From Planctomycetota bacterium (GTDB lineage: Bacteria > Planctomycetota > Phycisphaerae > UBA1845 > PWPN01), in NCBI GenBank assembly GCA_022711465.1, contig JAKLEZ010000034.1, positions 1 through 51,086 on the forward strand: DNA of 51,086 nucleotides. The letters are read 5' to 3'. Below the pieces are notes generated by a model. The model had not been told where the DNA came from and did no database searches. It saw only the letters and a list, made by a program, of their open reading frames with translations. How positions within the stretch are numbered: position 1 is the stretch's first letter; each line of letters starts with the position of its first letter. The position numbers and the translations under genes were made by a program. Below are positions 24,144 to 31,701 of this stretch, one piece after another.

Positions 24144-26321
24144 ATGTTGCGGATCCACGCTCGGGGCCCAGGGGGCGGTGCGGTTGTCGGCCTGGTCATG
24201 ATCCTTGGATCACCAGCCGCTCATGCCGGTCTGTACCGGACCAATCTGCTCAGCAATCCCAGCTTCGAGGATTACTCCACGGCCGCGGCGGCGGTCTACC
24301 AGAGCGGGGCCACCGTGCAATATGATCTCCAGACCGATAACACCACCGGCCGAGGCGTTCAGGGGTGGCTCAATTCGGGCTACGATGTCTGCGGGATCCG
24401 CACGGACGGGAGCGGCACCGGTCACAGCGGGGATTACTACGGCATGGGGGGAAGCTTCAGCTCGGGCCTTGGCCAAGTCGCGGCGATGAAGCAGGATATC
24501 GACCTGCTGACCTGGGGCTTCACCGAAGCCGAACTCGACAGCCATTTGCTGGTGATGGAGGCCGGGGCGTACCTGAGCAGCTACCCCGGCGATTCCGACG
24601 CGGTCCGCTTCACCGTCTACTTTCTGGACCAGGGCCAGGCGGTGAAGGCCGCGGCCTACACATCGGGCCTCCAGGCCCCTGACAACTGGACGCTCTTTGA
24701 ATCGGGAACCGTCGCCGTGCCCTCGGGAACGCGGTTCATCCGCTTCGAGGCCGAGTTCACCAAGGCCGCCGGCAACAACAACGACGGCCGAATCGACGAT
24801 GCCTGGGTGTTCCTCTGGCCGACCGTCTGGCCGTCGTCGCCCATGCTCGATCGCAACCTGTTGGCTGATCCGGGCTTCGAGCTCGGAACGCAGGGGTGGA
24901 CGGTCACCGCGGGAAACCCCCGGGCTCGGCCGGCCGGGCTCGACGGCGTCCCGGCCAAATCGGGCACCCGGCTGCTGGCCGGGGGACAGCGGAGTATGGA
25001 CACCGATCCCAATCGGGCGGCGGCCTGTCAAGAGATCGTTCTCCCCCACTACGGGCTGAATCGCACAGTTCTCAGCGACTCCAGAAACCGTTTCTTCCTT
25101 CGCACCGAGGCGTGGTTGTACAGCTTCCAGGATGTCGGGCAGGCCAAGGTCACCGTGGATGTCTATGATGTGGCCGGTGGCCTGCTGAGCCACTACGACT
25201 CCGGCCGCGTCCGGGCCAACAAGCGTCCCTCGCCGTTCTTCCATCAGGAACTGCTGGCCCCGGGTGCCTATCGCGTGGTCTTCACCTACGATGCCGTCGA
25301 TCCGTCGGGTACCAATCTGGACGGCTATCTGGACGATGCCGCCGTGGTCGTTAGCCAAATGCCGCACCGGCCTCGATGGTACGGGCCGGTGACCATCGGG
25401 CACCGTGGGAACTCGATCGTCGCACCGGAGAACACGCTATCGGCCGAGAATGCTTGCCGGGCAGGTCGTGCGCACCTCGGCGAGTTTGACGTCATGCCCT
25501 GCTCGACCGGTGAGCTTGTCATCATGCATGACAGCACTGTAGATCGGACGACGGATGGCACGGGTTCGGTCTCCAGCCTGAGCCTTGCCCAACTCAAGGC
25601 GTTGGACGCGGGCTCGTGGTTCTCCTCGGATTTCATCAGCGAGCAAGTCCCGACCTTCGAGGAGATCCTGCTGACCATGCTCCCCGATGTGACCCCGTTG
25701 ATCGAAGCCAAATCCGGCAAGGCAGCAGCCTACGTGGCCCAGTTGCGTGCCCTCGGGATCCAGAAGGATGTGCTGGTCCAGAGCTTCAGCTGGAGCCTGT
25801 TATCTCAGATTCACGCCTTAGATCCCGCCATCCGCCTGGGGGCGCTGGGCAGCGGCACGCTCACCGCCAGCTCGATCGCTCAGATGCAGGCCGCCGGTGC
25901 TTCAATCGTCGCCTGGGAGCAAGGTGGCGTGAGCGATACGACCGTGAACATGATTCACGAGGCCGGCATGCAGGTTTTCGTCTGGACGGTCAACGACATG
26001 GCGGCCGCCCAGCGCTTCATCGACCTGGGGGTGGATGGCATCATCACGGATCACCCGGGCGGGGTGACTTGGCTGGTTGACCCGGCGATCCATCCGTGCG
26101 ATTTCGACCTGGATTCTGACGTTGACGCAGACGACTGGACGCTGTTCGGAGGCTGCGTGACAGCCCCCGGCGAGGTTCCGGCGGCGGGTTTCTGCACCAC
26201 GGCCGACCTCGATCGCGACGGCGACGTGGATCAATCGGATTTTGGAGTATTACAGCGTTGCTTTGTAGGCTCAGGCGCGATGGCCGATTTCGCTTGCCTT
26301 GAGCCCCATTCTCCTCCTTGA
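24144..26321 (+). CDS. Secreted glycerophosphodiester phosphodiesterase-like protein with dockerin-like tail
   Basis: 725 residues with signal peptide (VVGLVMILGSPAAHA). Residues about 30-410 hold two related beta-sandwich domains, each beginning with a NLLxNPSFE- or NLLADPGFE-type motif. These are typical of carbohydrate-binding-like modules in secreted proteins. The GDPD TIM barrel follows: GHRGNSIVAPENTLSAENAC (His-Arg and Glu-Asn, about residue 418), GEFDVMPC, HDSTVDRTTDGTG, and the end FVWTVNDM...GVDGIITDHPG. The C-terminus has two EF-hand/dockerin-like motifs (DLDSDVDADDW and DRDGDVDQSDFGVLQRCF). It should hydrolyse glycerophosphodiesters or related phosphodiesters outside the cytoplasm. 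Transcription may end at the terminator at 26424. Confidence 0.88.
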   Translation: MLRIHARGPGGGAVVGLVMILGSPAAHAGLYRTNLLSNPSFEDYSTAAAAVYQSGATVQYDLQTDNTTGRGVQGWLNSGYDVCGIRTDGSGTGHSGDYYGMGGSFSSGLGQVAAMKQDIDLLTWGFTEAELDSHLLVMEAGAYLSSYPGDSDAVRFTVYFLDQGQAVKAAAYTSGLQAPDNWTLFESGTVAVPSGTRFIRFEAEFTKAAGNNNDGRIDDAWVFLWPTVWPSSPMLDRNLLADPGFELGTQGWTVTAGNPRARPAGLDGVPAKSGTRLLAGGQRSMDTDPNRAAACQEIVLPHYGLNRTVLSDSRNRFFLRTEAWLYSFQDVGQAKVTVDVYDVAGGLLSHYDSGRVRANKRPSPFFHQELLAPGAYRVVFTYDAVDPSGTNLDGYLDDAAVVVSQMPHRPRWYGPVTIGHRGNSIVAPENTLSAENACRAGRAHLGEFDVMPCSTGELVIMHDSTVDRTTDGTGSVSSLSLAQLKALDAGSWFSSDFISEQVPTFEEILLTMLPDVTPLIEAKSGKAAAYVAQLRALGIQKDVLVQSFSWSLLSQIHALDPAIRLGALGSGTLTASSIAQMQAAGASIVAWEQGGVSDTTVNMIHEAGMQVFVWTVNDMAAAQRFIDLGVDGIITDHPGGVTWLVDPAIHPCDFDLDSDVDADDWTLFGGCVTAPGEVPAAGFCTTADLDRDGDVDQSDFGVLQRCFVGSGAMADFACLEPHSPP

Positions 26322-26345
26322 CAAGATGGATTCTGACGATATACT
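26318..26345 (+). promoter_or_regulatory. Near-consensus sigma70 promoter at the end of the GDPD gene
   Basis: TTGACA (26318-26323), 16-base spacer, TATACT (26340-26345). It overlaps the GDPD stop codon. A start near 26352 would give an RNA of about 100 bases up to the terminator at 26424-26455, with no gene inside. Confidence 0.5.
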
Positions 26346-26351
26346 AGGACT

Positions 26352-26455
26352 TACAAGTGGCGCCAAGTGCGGGCCCGAGGCCGGCACGGGATCGTATGGC
26401 GGGCCAGAGATCAAAGAGAAAGGCCCCCGCGTAGCGTAGTTCGCGGGGGTTTTTT
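26352..26455 (+). ncRNA. Candidate small RNA or attenuator leader
   Basis: The span is bounded by a near-consensus promoter and an intrinsic terminator and contains no plausible ORF. It can form a stem at 26367-26387 (GTGCGGGCC against GGCCGGCAC, one mismatch, loop CGA). A purine-rich single-stranded stretch (26406-26421) follows. GCGGGCC (26399-26405) can alternatively pair with the left arm of the terminator, in GGCCC and GC. That would form an antiterminator-like alternative. No known riboswitch family is recognised. The simpler view is that it is only the 3' end of the GDPD transcript. Confidence 0.35.
26424..26455 (+). terminator. Intrinsic terminator
   Basis: CCCCCGCG (26424-26431) pairs with CGCGGGGG (26442-26449) around a 10-base loop, followed by six T (26450-26455). 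It lies 100 bases after the GDPD stop. Confidence 0.85.
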
Positions 26456-26793
26456 GCGCGCGCCACGTGTGAGACGATGGCTCCTGGTTCGGGCGTGGCG
26501 GCACATCGCGAGAGGAAGCGCGCACTGCAACCTCTCTGTAGCAGGCCCGGGCACGGGTGTTTGGACTATGATCCAGGTGGATGACGGGAATGCCGGTGAT
26601 CGAGATCGCCACCCCGGCTGAGGGGCGGAGTGGAGGAGTCCCGATTCATCCGCAATCTGGCTCGAGGGCGCGTGGCCGACGAGGCCTGCGAGTATGCGGC
26701 TTCGATCGACGAGTCTGTCGTTTCGAACCGCGAACCGGGCCTTCGAGAGCGACGATGGCTTCGAACGAACGCGTCATCTGAAGGAGAACGATC
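26456..26793. other. Intergenic 338 bases before pseudopilin 1
   Basis: No supported gene. A 68-codon frame from GTG 26630 reads into the pilin gene in another phase and has no recognisable features. The right end holds the pilin ribosome binding site (GAAGGAG before ATG 26794). The long untranslated leader may contain the pilin promoter, but I see no clear consensus. Confidence 0.5.
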
Positions 26794-27654
26794 ATGTCGT
26801 GTCATGGCGAATCCAAGAGAGCGGCATTCACCCTGATTGAGGTCCTTGTGGTCGTGGCGATTATCGCATTGCTGATCGCGATCCTGATCCCATCGCTTTC
26901 GATCGCCCGCGAGCAGGCCCGGCGCGGGGTGTGCTCTCAGAACATCCGGCAGATGAACATGGCGTGCATCCAGTATGCCGACAGCGACCGCGGCGGCAAC
27001 TACATGTTTAATCGGAACCCCGCCAACTACAACAACGGCACCGATAGCCTGCTGCACATCATCCCGCGCTACTTGAGGGATCCGCGGGTGGCGATCTGCC
27101 CCAGCACCGAGAACATTGTTCGTGACAGTCCCGCCGACAAGGTGGTTCCGCCGCCTCGTGGTGGCGAGGAGGCTCTCTCCAACTACCAGGCGGATCTTGA
27201 TGACAATGCAGTGGATGCGGCCGATAACGGCGGAGGGCATAGCTATGAGGTCTGGGGCTTCTACGACGGGGTCTGCCGCTATCCGGACAACACCCTGATT
27301 GACGGAAAGCTGGTCCCCATCAAGGTGAGCGACACCAAGTACGTCACCATCACTCACGTCATCAAGACCCATCGAACGGTCAAGCGGCCGTTCGACACCA
27401 TTTTGCTCATCGACGCCGACGACACGGACCCCAACAACGCTCCTGACCTGCGGAACAACCACAAGGAGGCAGGCCTTAACATCGGTTTCCTGGACGGCCA
27501 CGTGGTCTTCGCCAAGCCCAAGCAGCTGGCGCGCATCTACACGGCCAGTTGGCAGTGGCCACCGACCGGCTGGAACAACCCCAGTGCTGCCGTGTATGAC
27601 CCGCATCTGGAGCAGACCACGGAGGATGGCCACACCCGGTATCGTGCCAAGTAG
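26794..27654 (+). CDS. Pseudopilin/type II secretion-like prepilin no. 1 (H-x9-DG type)
   Basis: 286 residues. ATG 26794 follows GAAGGAG. A short basic leader (SCHGESKRAA) precedes the prepilin cleavage site and methylation helix FTLIEVLVVVAIIALLIAIL; the Glu at +5 of the mature protein is present. The globular domain ends with HKEAGLNIGFLDGHVVF, the H-x9-DG motif of planctomycete pseudopilins. After cleavage by prepilin peptidase it would form part of a periplasmic pseudopilus or act in type II-like secretion. It lies between two secreted proteins with dockerin-like tails and 75 bases upstream of the next one, so the three may be co-regulated. Confidence 0.92.
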   Translation: MSCHGESKRAAFTLIEVLVVVAIIALLIAILIPSLSIAREQARRGVCSQNIRQMNMACIQYADSDRGGNYMFNRNPANYNNGTDSLLHIIPRYLRDPRVAICPSTENIVRDSPADKVVPPPRGGEEALSNYQADLDDNAVDAADNGGGHSYEVWGFYDGVCRYPDNTLIDGKLVPIKVSDTKYVTITHVIKTHRTVKRPFDTILLIDADDTDPNNAPDLRNNHKEAGLNIGFLDGHVVFAKPKQLARIYTASWQWPPTGWNNPSAAVYDPHLEQTTEDGHTRYRAK

Positions 27655-27672
27655 TGACGATCTGACAAGCAT

Positions 27673-27701
27673 CCTGGTTCCTGGACGCACCAGGAGCCAG
27701 G
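27673..27701 (+). promoter_or_regulatory. Strong intercistronic hairpin
   Basis: CCTGGTTCCTGG (27673-27684) pairs with CCAGGAGCCAGG (27690-27701) over 12 positions with one G-U wobble, loop ACGCA. No T run follows, so it is not a normal terminator. It sits 19 bases after the pilin stop and about 20 bases before the next ribosome binding site. It could set relative expression by protecting the pilin mRNA end. Confidence 0.6.
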
Positions 27702-27732
27702 GCTTTACAGCTACTAGCGAGGAGGACGGATG

Positions 27733-30330
27733 ATGAACGCGAATTGTGGGGAAAAGAGGTATCGCTCTGCGCGGGTCGGGGCCCTCGGTATCCTGGCGGT
27801 ATGGTTGGCGATGGGTGGCCAGGCCCAGGGACAACTCGTGCAGGTTTCCGTTGACCAGGGGGAATACTATCCATACCAACTGCTGATTCTGCCCAGTTCC
27901 GCGGGCGACACCGCGTTCGATCCGACCGACGGCGGCCGGATGTACGTCGCCGTCGACGCGACCATCGCTCTGGGCGGTGGGGTCTATCGCATCGACACCC
28001 TGCCCGGCGGGGCGATGGTCCCGGGCGATCTGGTCGCCCAACTCGACCGGCCGTCCGGCCTGGCCTTCGCCGGCAACGGTGATCTGGTTGCCTGTCTGGA
28101 CTACCCCGGTGACGTGTACGCGATCCGCACGCCACGAACCGGATCGCCCTATACGGTTGACCACGCGATCGATCAGTTCGGGGGTGCGGCCGACGATGAT
28201 CCCATCGCCCTGGGAACCGCGCCTGCGGCGTTCAGCGGCGCGGTGGCCAGGCCCGGCGACATCATTATCGCCGACCGCGGCCGGGACGATGATGGCAGCG
28301 TTCCGAACGACTTCTACGTCTACACCGCGAGCGCGACTCCGGGCGACCCGGGCACGCCCACCGATCCGCTGGCCTTCATCAACTACATGGCGCCAACTCC
28401 CACCCTGGGGGCCTACGACAACATCAACATCAACGACTTCGATTTCTCGCTCGACGGGGCGAGCCTCTATACCCTGTTCGCGAACGGCACGATCGTGCAG
28501 CTCGACGCCAGCGGCAACATCCTTCGAGAGGCGTCGATCGCCGGGGCGTCTCCCAACCCAGCGGCGATCGCCACTCACCCCGTCACCGGCCGCATCTGGG
28601 TGGCCAGCGATGACCTCGATGAGGTCTGGTCGATCGATCCAGCGACTGATACCGTCCAGCGGGAATTGAAGTTCGCGCGGACCGGGGCGGCCGTGCCCGC
28701 AACCATCGATTTCAATGACCCCTCGTTGCGGTTCAACGCCGACGGGAGCCTGTTCACGGTCAGCGATGCCTACACGCCGGGCTACGTCTGGGTATTCAAG
28801 AAGGCCACGGGAACCAATCACCCCCCGACGGTGCGCATCGTGACCGATCCGCCCAGCGGGATCATGGGCAGCACCACGGCCGTGCTCGACGGCAGCGCTT
28901 CCACGAACGGTGACGGCGGGACCGCCGGGTTGACCTACCAGTGGGTGCAGGCCTGGGGGCCGGCGACCGCGACCATCGCCACGCCGACCGCGCCCGTGAC
29001 CACCGTGACCCTGCCGGTCAAAGGCAGTTACGCCTTCACGCTGCAGGTGGATGATCATCAGGCCACGGACAACGTGGCCTGCGCCTCGGTCTATCTGACG
29101 ATGCCCGCGGTCAGCGTCGAGTTGCCGACAGGCACCACGATTGTGAAGTCCTTCGCGGTCTTCGGTAATGGCGGCTATCCAGGCGATGCCGCATTCGACC
29201 CGACGGACAACAACACCATCTACGTGTGCAAGGATGGCACCGTGGCTCAGGGCGGTGGCATCTACCGCATCAATCAGAACGGCGACACTTACGAGCTGGG
29301 CGAGAAGATCGCCGAGGGGGCTAATCCGTCATCGCTGGATTTCACGCCGGACGGAGCCCTCTGGTGGGTGTATGACCTGACCGCCACCTTGTTTCGAGTA
29401 GCCTCGCCGCGCACCGGAGCGCCCTACGTGGTCGACACGGTGATCAGCTCGTTTGTCGGCTCCGGCGATGACGATCCGATCGTCGTGGCCGCGGCGCCGC
29501 CGGGCTTCTCGAGTGCCCTGATCAGTCCAGGTGATCTCCTGATCGCCGATCGCGGTGTGGACGCCAACAACCCCCAAGGCGTCTACGCGTTCCCGCCCGC
29601 GCTGTACACCGGAACGCCCCTGACAGGTTACAGCACGTTCTTCCTGCCGACCGCCTCGTTGAGCGCCTACGGCGCCGACGACACGCTCAACATCAACGGC
29701 ATGTCTTTGGGGCCCGACCCGGCCCGCAACGACGAGATCGTCATGTACCTGGCCCTCGACAAGGGCCGGATCGCCAAGTTCGCGGCGGATGGAACCTCGC
29801 TCGGCGAGTTGACGGTGACCGGCATCACGGGTGCCGGGCTGGCCAATCTCGACTCCTTGGGGGTCAATCCCAAAGATGGCCGCATCTGGGTCGGCGATGA
29901 CAACCTCGATCAGCTCTGGTCGATCGATCCGGTCACCGGCGAGGCTCAGTTGGAGGTGTCGTTCCGCCGCGAAGGCGAGACACGCCCGGATTACCAGATC
30001 AACTTCCACGATCCGAGCATCAAGTTCTCCAGCGACGGCAAGAAGATGGTGGTGTGCGACACCACGCAGAACGTGACCGAAGGCTGGATCTGGATCTTCG
30101 AGTTTGGCGAGCCGTTCCCCTTTGACTGGGACAAGGACTTGGACGTGGACAACACCGATTTGACCGGGTTCGCCCAATGCTTCAGCGGGCCGGCGATTCC
30201 CCAGACCATCCAGGGCTGCAAGCGAGCCGACGTGGACAAGGATGGCGACGTCGACCAGGCGGACTTCGGCGTGTTCCAGGCGTGCTATAGTGGAGCCGGC
30301 CACAGTTACGATCCGGAGTGTGTGAACTGA
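27733..30330 (+). CDS. Secreted duplicated beta-propeller protein with PKD-like linker and dockerin-like tail
   Basis: About 865 residues. ATG 27733 (or 27730) follows GAGGAGG; the signal peptide is GALGILAVWLAMGGQAQG. The protein consists of two homologous propeller halves. Matching pairs are DTAFDPTDGGRMYV and DAAFDPTDNNTIYV; PRTGSPYTVD and PRTGAPYVVD; GRIWVASDDLDEVWSIDP and GRIWVGDDNLDQLWSIDP. Between them, about residues 375-450, lies a PKD-like domain (GSASTNGDGGTAGLTYQWVQ). The C-terminus has two dockerin-like motifs, the last DKDGDVDQADFGVFQACYSG, ending DPECVN. No catalytic motif is visible; a binding or structural extracellular role is likely. The transcript ends at the strong terminator at 30364-30405. 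Confidence 0.85.
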   Translation: MNANCGEKRYRSARVGALGILAVWLAMGGQAQGQLVQVSVDQGEYYPYQLLILPSSAGDTAFDPTDGGRMYVAVDATIALGGGVYRIDTLPGGAMVPGDLVAQLDRPSGLAFAGNGDLVACLDYPGDVYAIRTPRTGSPYTVDHAIDQFGGAADDDPIALGTAPAAFSGAVARPGDIIIADRGRDDDGSVPNDFYVYTASATPGDPGTPTDPLAFINYMAPTPTLGAYDNININDFDFSLDGASLYTLFANGTIVQLDASGNILREASIAGASPNPAAIATHPVTGRIWVASDDLDEVWSIDPATDTVQRELKFARTGAAVPATIDFNDPSLRFNADGSLFTVSDAYTPGYVWVFKKATGTNHPPTVRIVTDPPSGIMGSTTAVLDGSASTNGDGGTAGLTYQWVQAWGPATATIATPTAPVTTVTLPVKGSYAFTLQVDDHQATDNVACASVYLTMPAVSVELPTGTTIVKSFAVFGNGGYPGDAAFDPTDNNTIYVCKDGTVAQGGGIYRINQNGDTYELGEKIAEGANPSSLDFTPDGALWWVYDLTATLFRVASPRTGAPYVVDTVISSFVGSGDDDPIVVAAAPPGFSSALISPGDLLIADRGVDANNPQGVYAFPPALYTGTPLTGYSTFFLPTASLSAYGADDTLNINGMSLGPDPARNDEIVMYLALDKGRIAKFAADGTSLGELTVTGITGAGLANLDSLGVNPKDGRIWVGDDNLDQLWSIDPVTGEAQLEVSFRREGETRPDYQINFHDPSIKFSSDGKKMVVCDTTQNVTEGWIWIFEFGEPFPFDWDKDLDVDNTDLTGFAQCFSGPAIPQTIQGCKRADVDKDGDVDQADFGVFQACYSGAGHSYDPECVN

Positions 30331-30363
30331 CCTTCGTGCAGCTGCACGCCATTGTGTCTCTTG

Positions 30364-30405
30364 ACGCCACCCCCGGCTTTTGGTCCCCGGGGGTGGCGTT
30401 GTTTT
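30364..30405 (+). terminator. Strong intrinsic terminator
   Basis: A perfect 13-bp stem, ACGCCACCCCCGG (30364-30376) with CCGGGGGTGGCGT (30387-30399), 10-base loop, then TGTTTT. It lies 34 bases after the propeller gene. Confidence 0.93.
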
Positions 30406-30550
30406 GGCTCTCCTCTGCACGGCCGGCAGCGAAGGGCTCGCAAGCGGCCAAGGTGGGTGTGTGCCGCCGACGGGTCGATCCGGATGCTGATGAGGCCGGC
30501 TCTGCCACGCGGGACTTGCCCTGCAAGTCGTGACGGGATAGACCAGAGAA

Positions 30551-31648
30551 ATGCGGTTCACTCGCCTGTTTGAGCCAACGGCCGCGGTTCGCGGCCTGCT
30601 CGGGCTCGTGCTGGCCTTCGCGCCGATGTGTGCGGGGTGTGGGCGTCCATTGGTTCGCTCTTTGGAGCGACCTCGTCTCGAATGCCGCGTGCTTCCTCCG
30701 ATGCCGCTAGGGCTCGGCGGGGCGTATTCCGGCCTTGTCGGGGACACGCTCCTCGTAGCTGGTGGCACGTTCTTCTCGGCGCCACCCTGGAGCGGTGGAG
30801 CGAAACAGTGGGATGGGCGCGTTTTCGCCCTGGCGCCGGGCGCGGGAGGCTGGGAATCGCTGGGCCGGCTGGAGCCGCCCCTGGCCTACGGGGCGTCCAT
30901 CACCACGCCGCGCGGCGTGGTGATGGCCGGCGGCGGCGATGCCCGGCAGCACTTCGATACGGTCCGGCTGCTTACCCTGGTGAACGGGCGAGTGCACTTC
31001 GCTACCCTTCCGCCGCTGTCCCGGACGGCCGCCTATCTCGAGGGAACGCGGCTCGGAAACACCCTCTATGTGGCCGGTGGGCGTTCAGCACCCGATGCCC
31101 CCCGGGCGATGCGTAGCTTCCTCGCCCTCGATCTGGATCGGCTCGGTGACAGATGGCGCGAGTTGGAGCCTTGGCCTGGCCCGGCTCGGATCTTCCCGCG
31201 TGTGGTTGGTCAAGATGGCGCGGTCTACGTCTTCAGCGGCGCCGAACTTGTGCCCGGGAAGGACGGATGGTCTGAGCGCCGCTACCTGACCGACGCCTAC
31301 CGATACCGCCCGGGACAGGGGTGGAGCCGCATCGCCGACCTGCCTCACGCCGTGGTTGCGGCCCCCGTCGTTGCCTGGGGCGATCGTCAGATCCTGGTCT
31401 TCGGCGGAGATGATGGACGACTGGCCGCGCAGGGCGTTGCCTTGGGCGATGATCATCCGGGCTTCCGGCGTGAAGTCCTCGTCTACGACACCGGGGCAGA
31501 TCAATGGGCGGTCGTACAGGGCTTGCCATCACTCGCGGTGACGACTTCGGCGAGCCTGAGCGGCAGGACGGTCCTCATTCCCACAGGGGAAGATCGCCCC
31601 GGGCATCGGACCACCACGGTCCTCGCCATCCGGCCATCAGGCTGGTGA
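30551..31648 (+). CDS. Kelch-repeat beta-propeller lipoprotein (NanM-like)
   Basis: 365 residues. The signal LLGLVLAFAPMCAGC fits a lipoprotein with lipidated Cys at about residue 30. The rest is kelch-type blades: LGGAYSGLVGDTLLVAGGT, YGASITTPRGVVMAGGGDA, TAAYLEGTRLGNTLYVAGGR, VVAWGDRQILVFGGDDGR. The set resembles N-acetylneuraminate epimerase and related kelch proteins in sugar metabolism, but the active-site residues cannot be judged by eye. It is probably periplasmic or attached to the outer membrane. It stands alone between a strong terminator on the left and a convergent gene on the right. Confidence 0.78.
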   Translation: MRFTRLFEPTAAVRGLLGLVLAFAPMCAGCGRPLVRSLERPRLECRVLPPMPLGLGGAYSGLVGDTLLVAGGTFFSAPPWSGGAKQWDGRVFALAPGAGGWESLGRLEPPLAYGASITTPRGVVMAGGGDARQHFDTVRLLTLVNGRVHFATLPPLSRTAAYLEGTRLGNTLYVAGGRSAPDAPRAMRSFLALDLDRLGDRWRELEPWPGPARIFPRVVGQDGAVYVFSGAELVPGKDGWSERRYLTDAYRYRPGQGWSRIADLPHAVVAAPVVAWGDRQILVFGGDDGRLAAQGVALGDDHPGFRREVLVYDTGADQWAVVQGLPSLAVTTSASLSGRTVLIPTGEDRPGHRTTTVLAIRPSGW

Positions 31649-31701
31649 CAGGCGTTTCTCGCTCGAATCCCTGATGGGAGGGGGCTCCACGTTCCGCGGC
31701 G

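Noticed and set aside
24210..25403. Minus-strand 397-codon frame opposite the GDPD gene
   Set aside because: Shadow of the plus-strand GDPD coding region; no motif or ribosome binding site.
26630..26836. Small plus-strand ORF overlapping the start of pseudopilin 1
   Set aside because: No recognisable features, overlaps the pilin start in another phase, and the GTG lacks a convincing ribosome binding site.
26566..29058. Long minus-strand open frame (830 codons) opposite pseudopilin 1 and the propeller gene
   Set aside because: Composition is Arg/Gly/Val/Asp-rich as expected for antisense of high-GC genes, no domain is visible, and the plus-strand genes have signal peptides and motifs.
29329..30768. 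Minus-strand 479-codon frame across the propeller gene end
   Set aside because: It crosses a strong plus-strand terminator and two plus-strand genes and has shadow-like composition.
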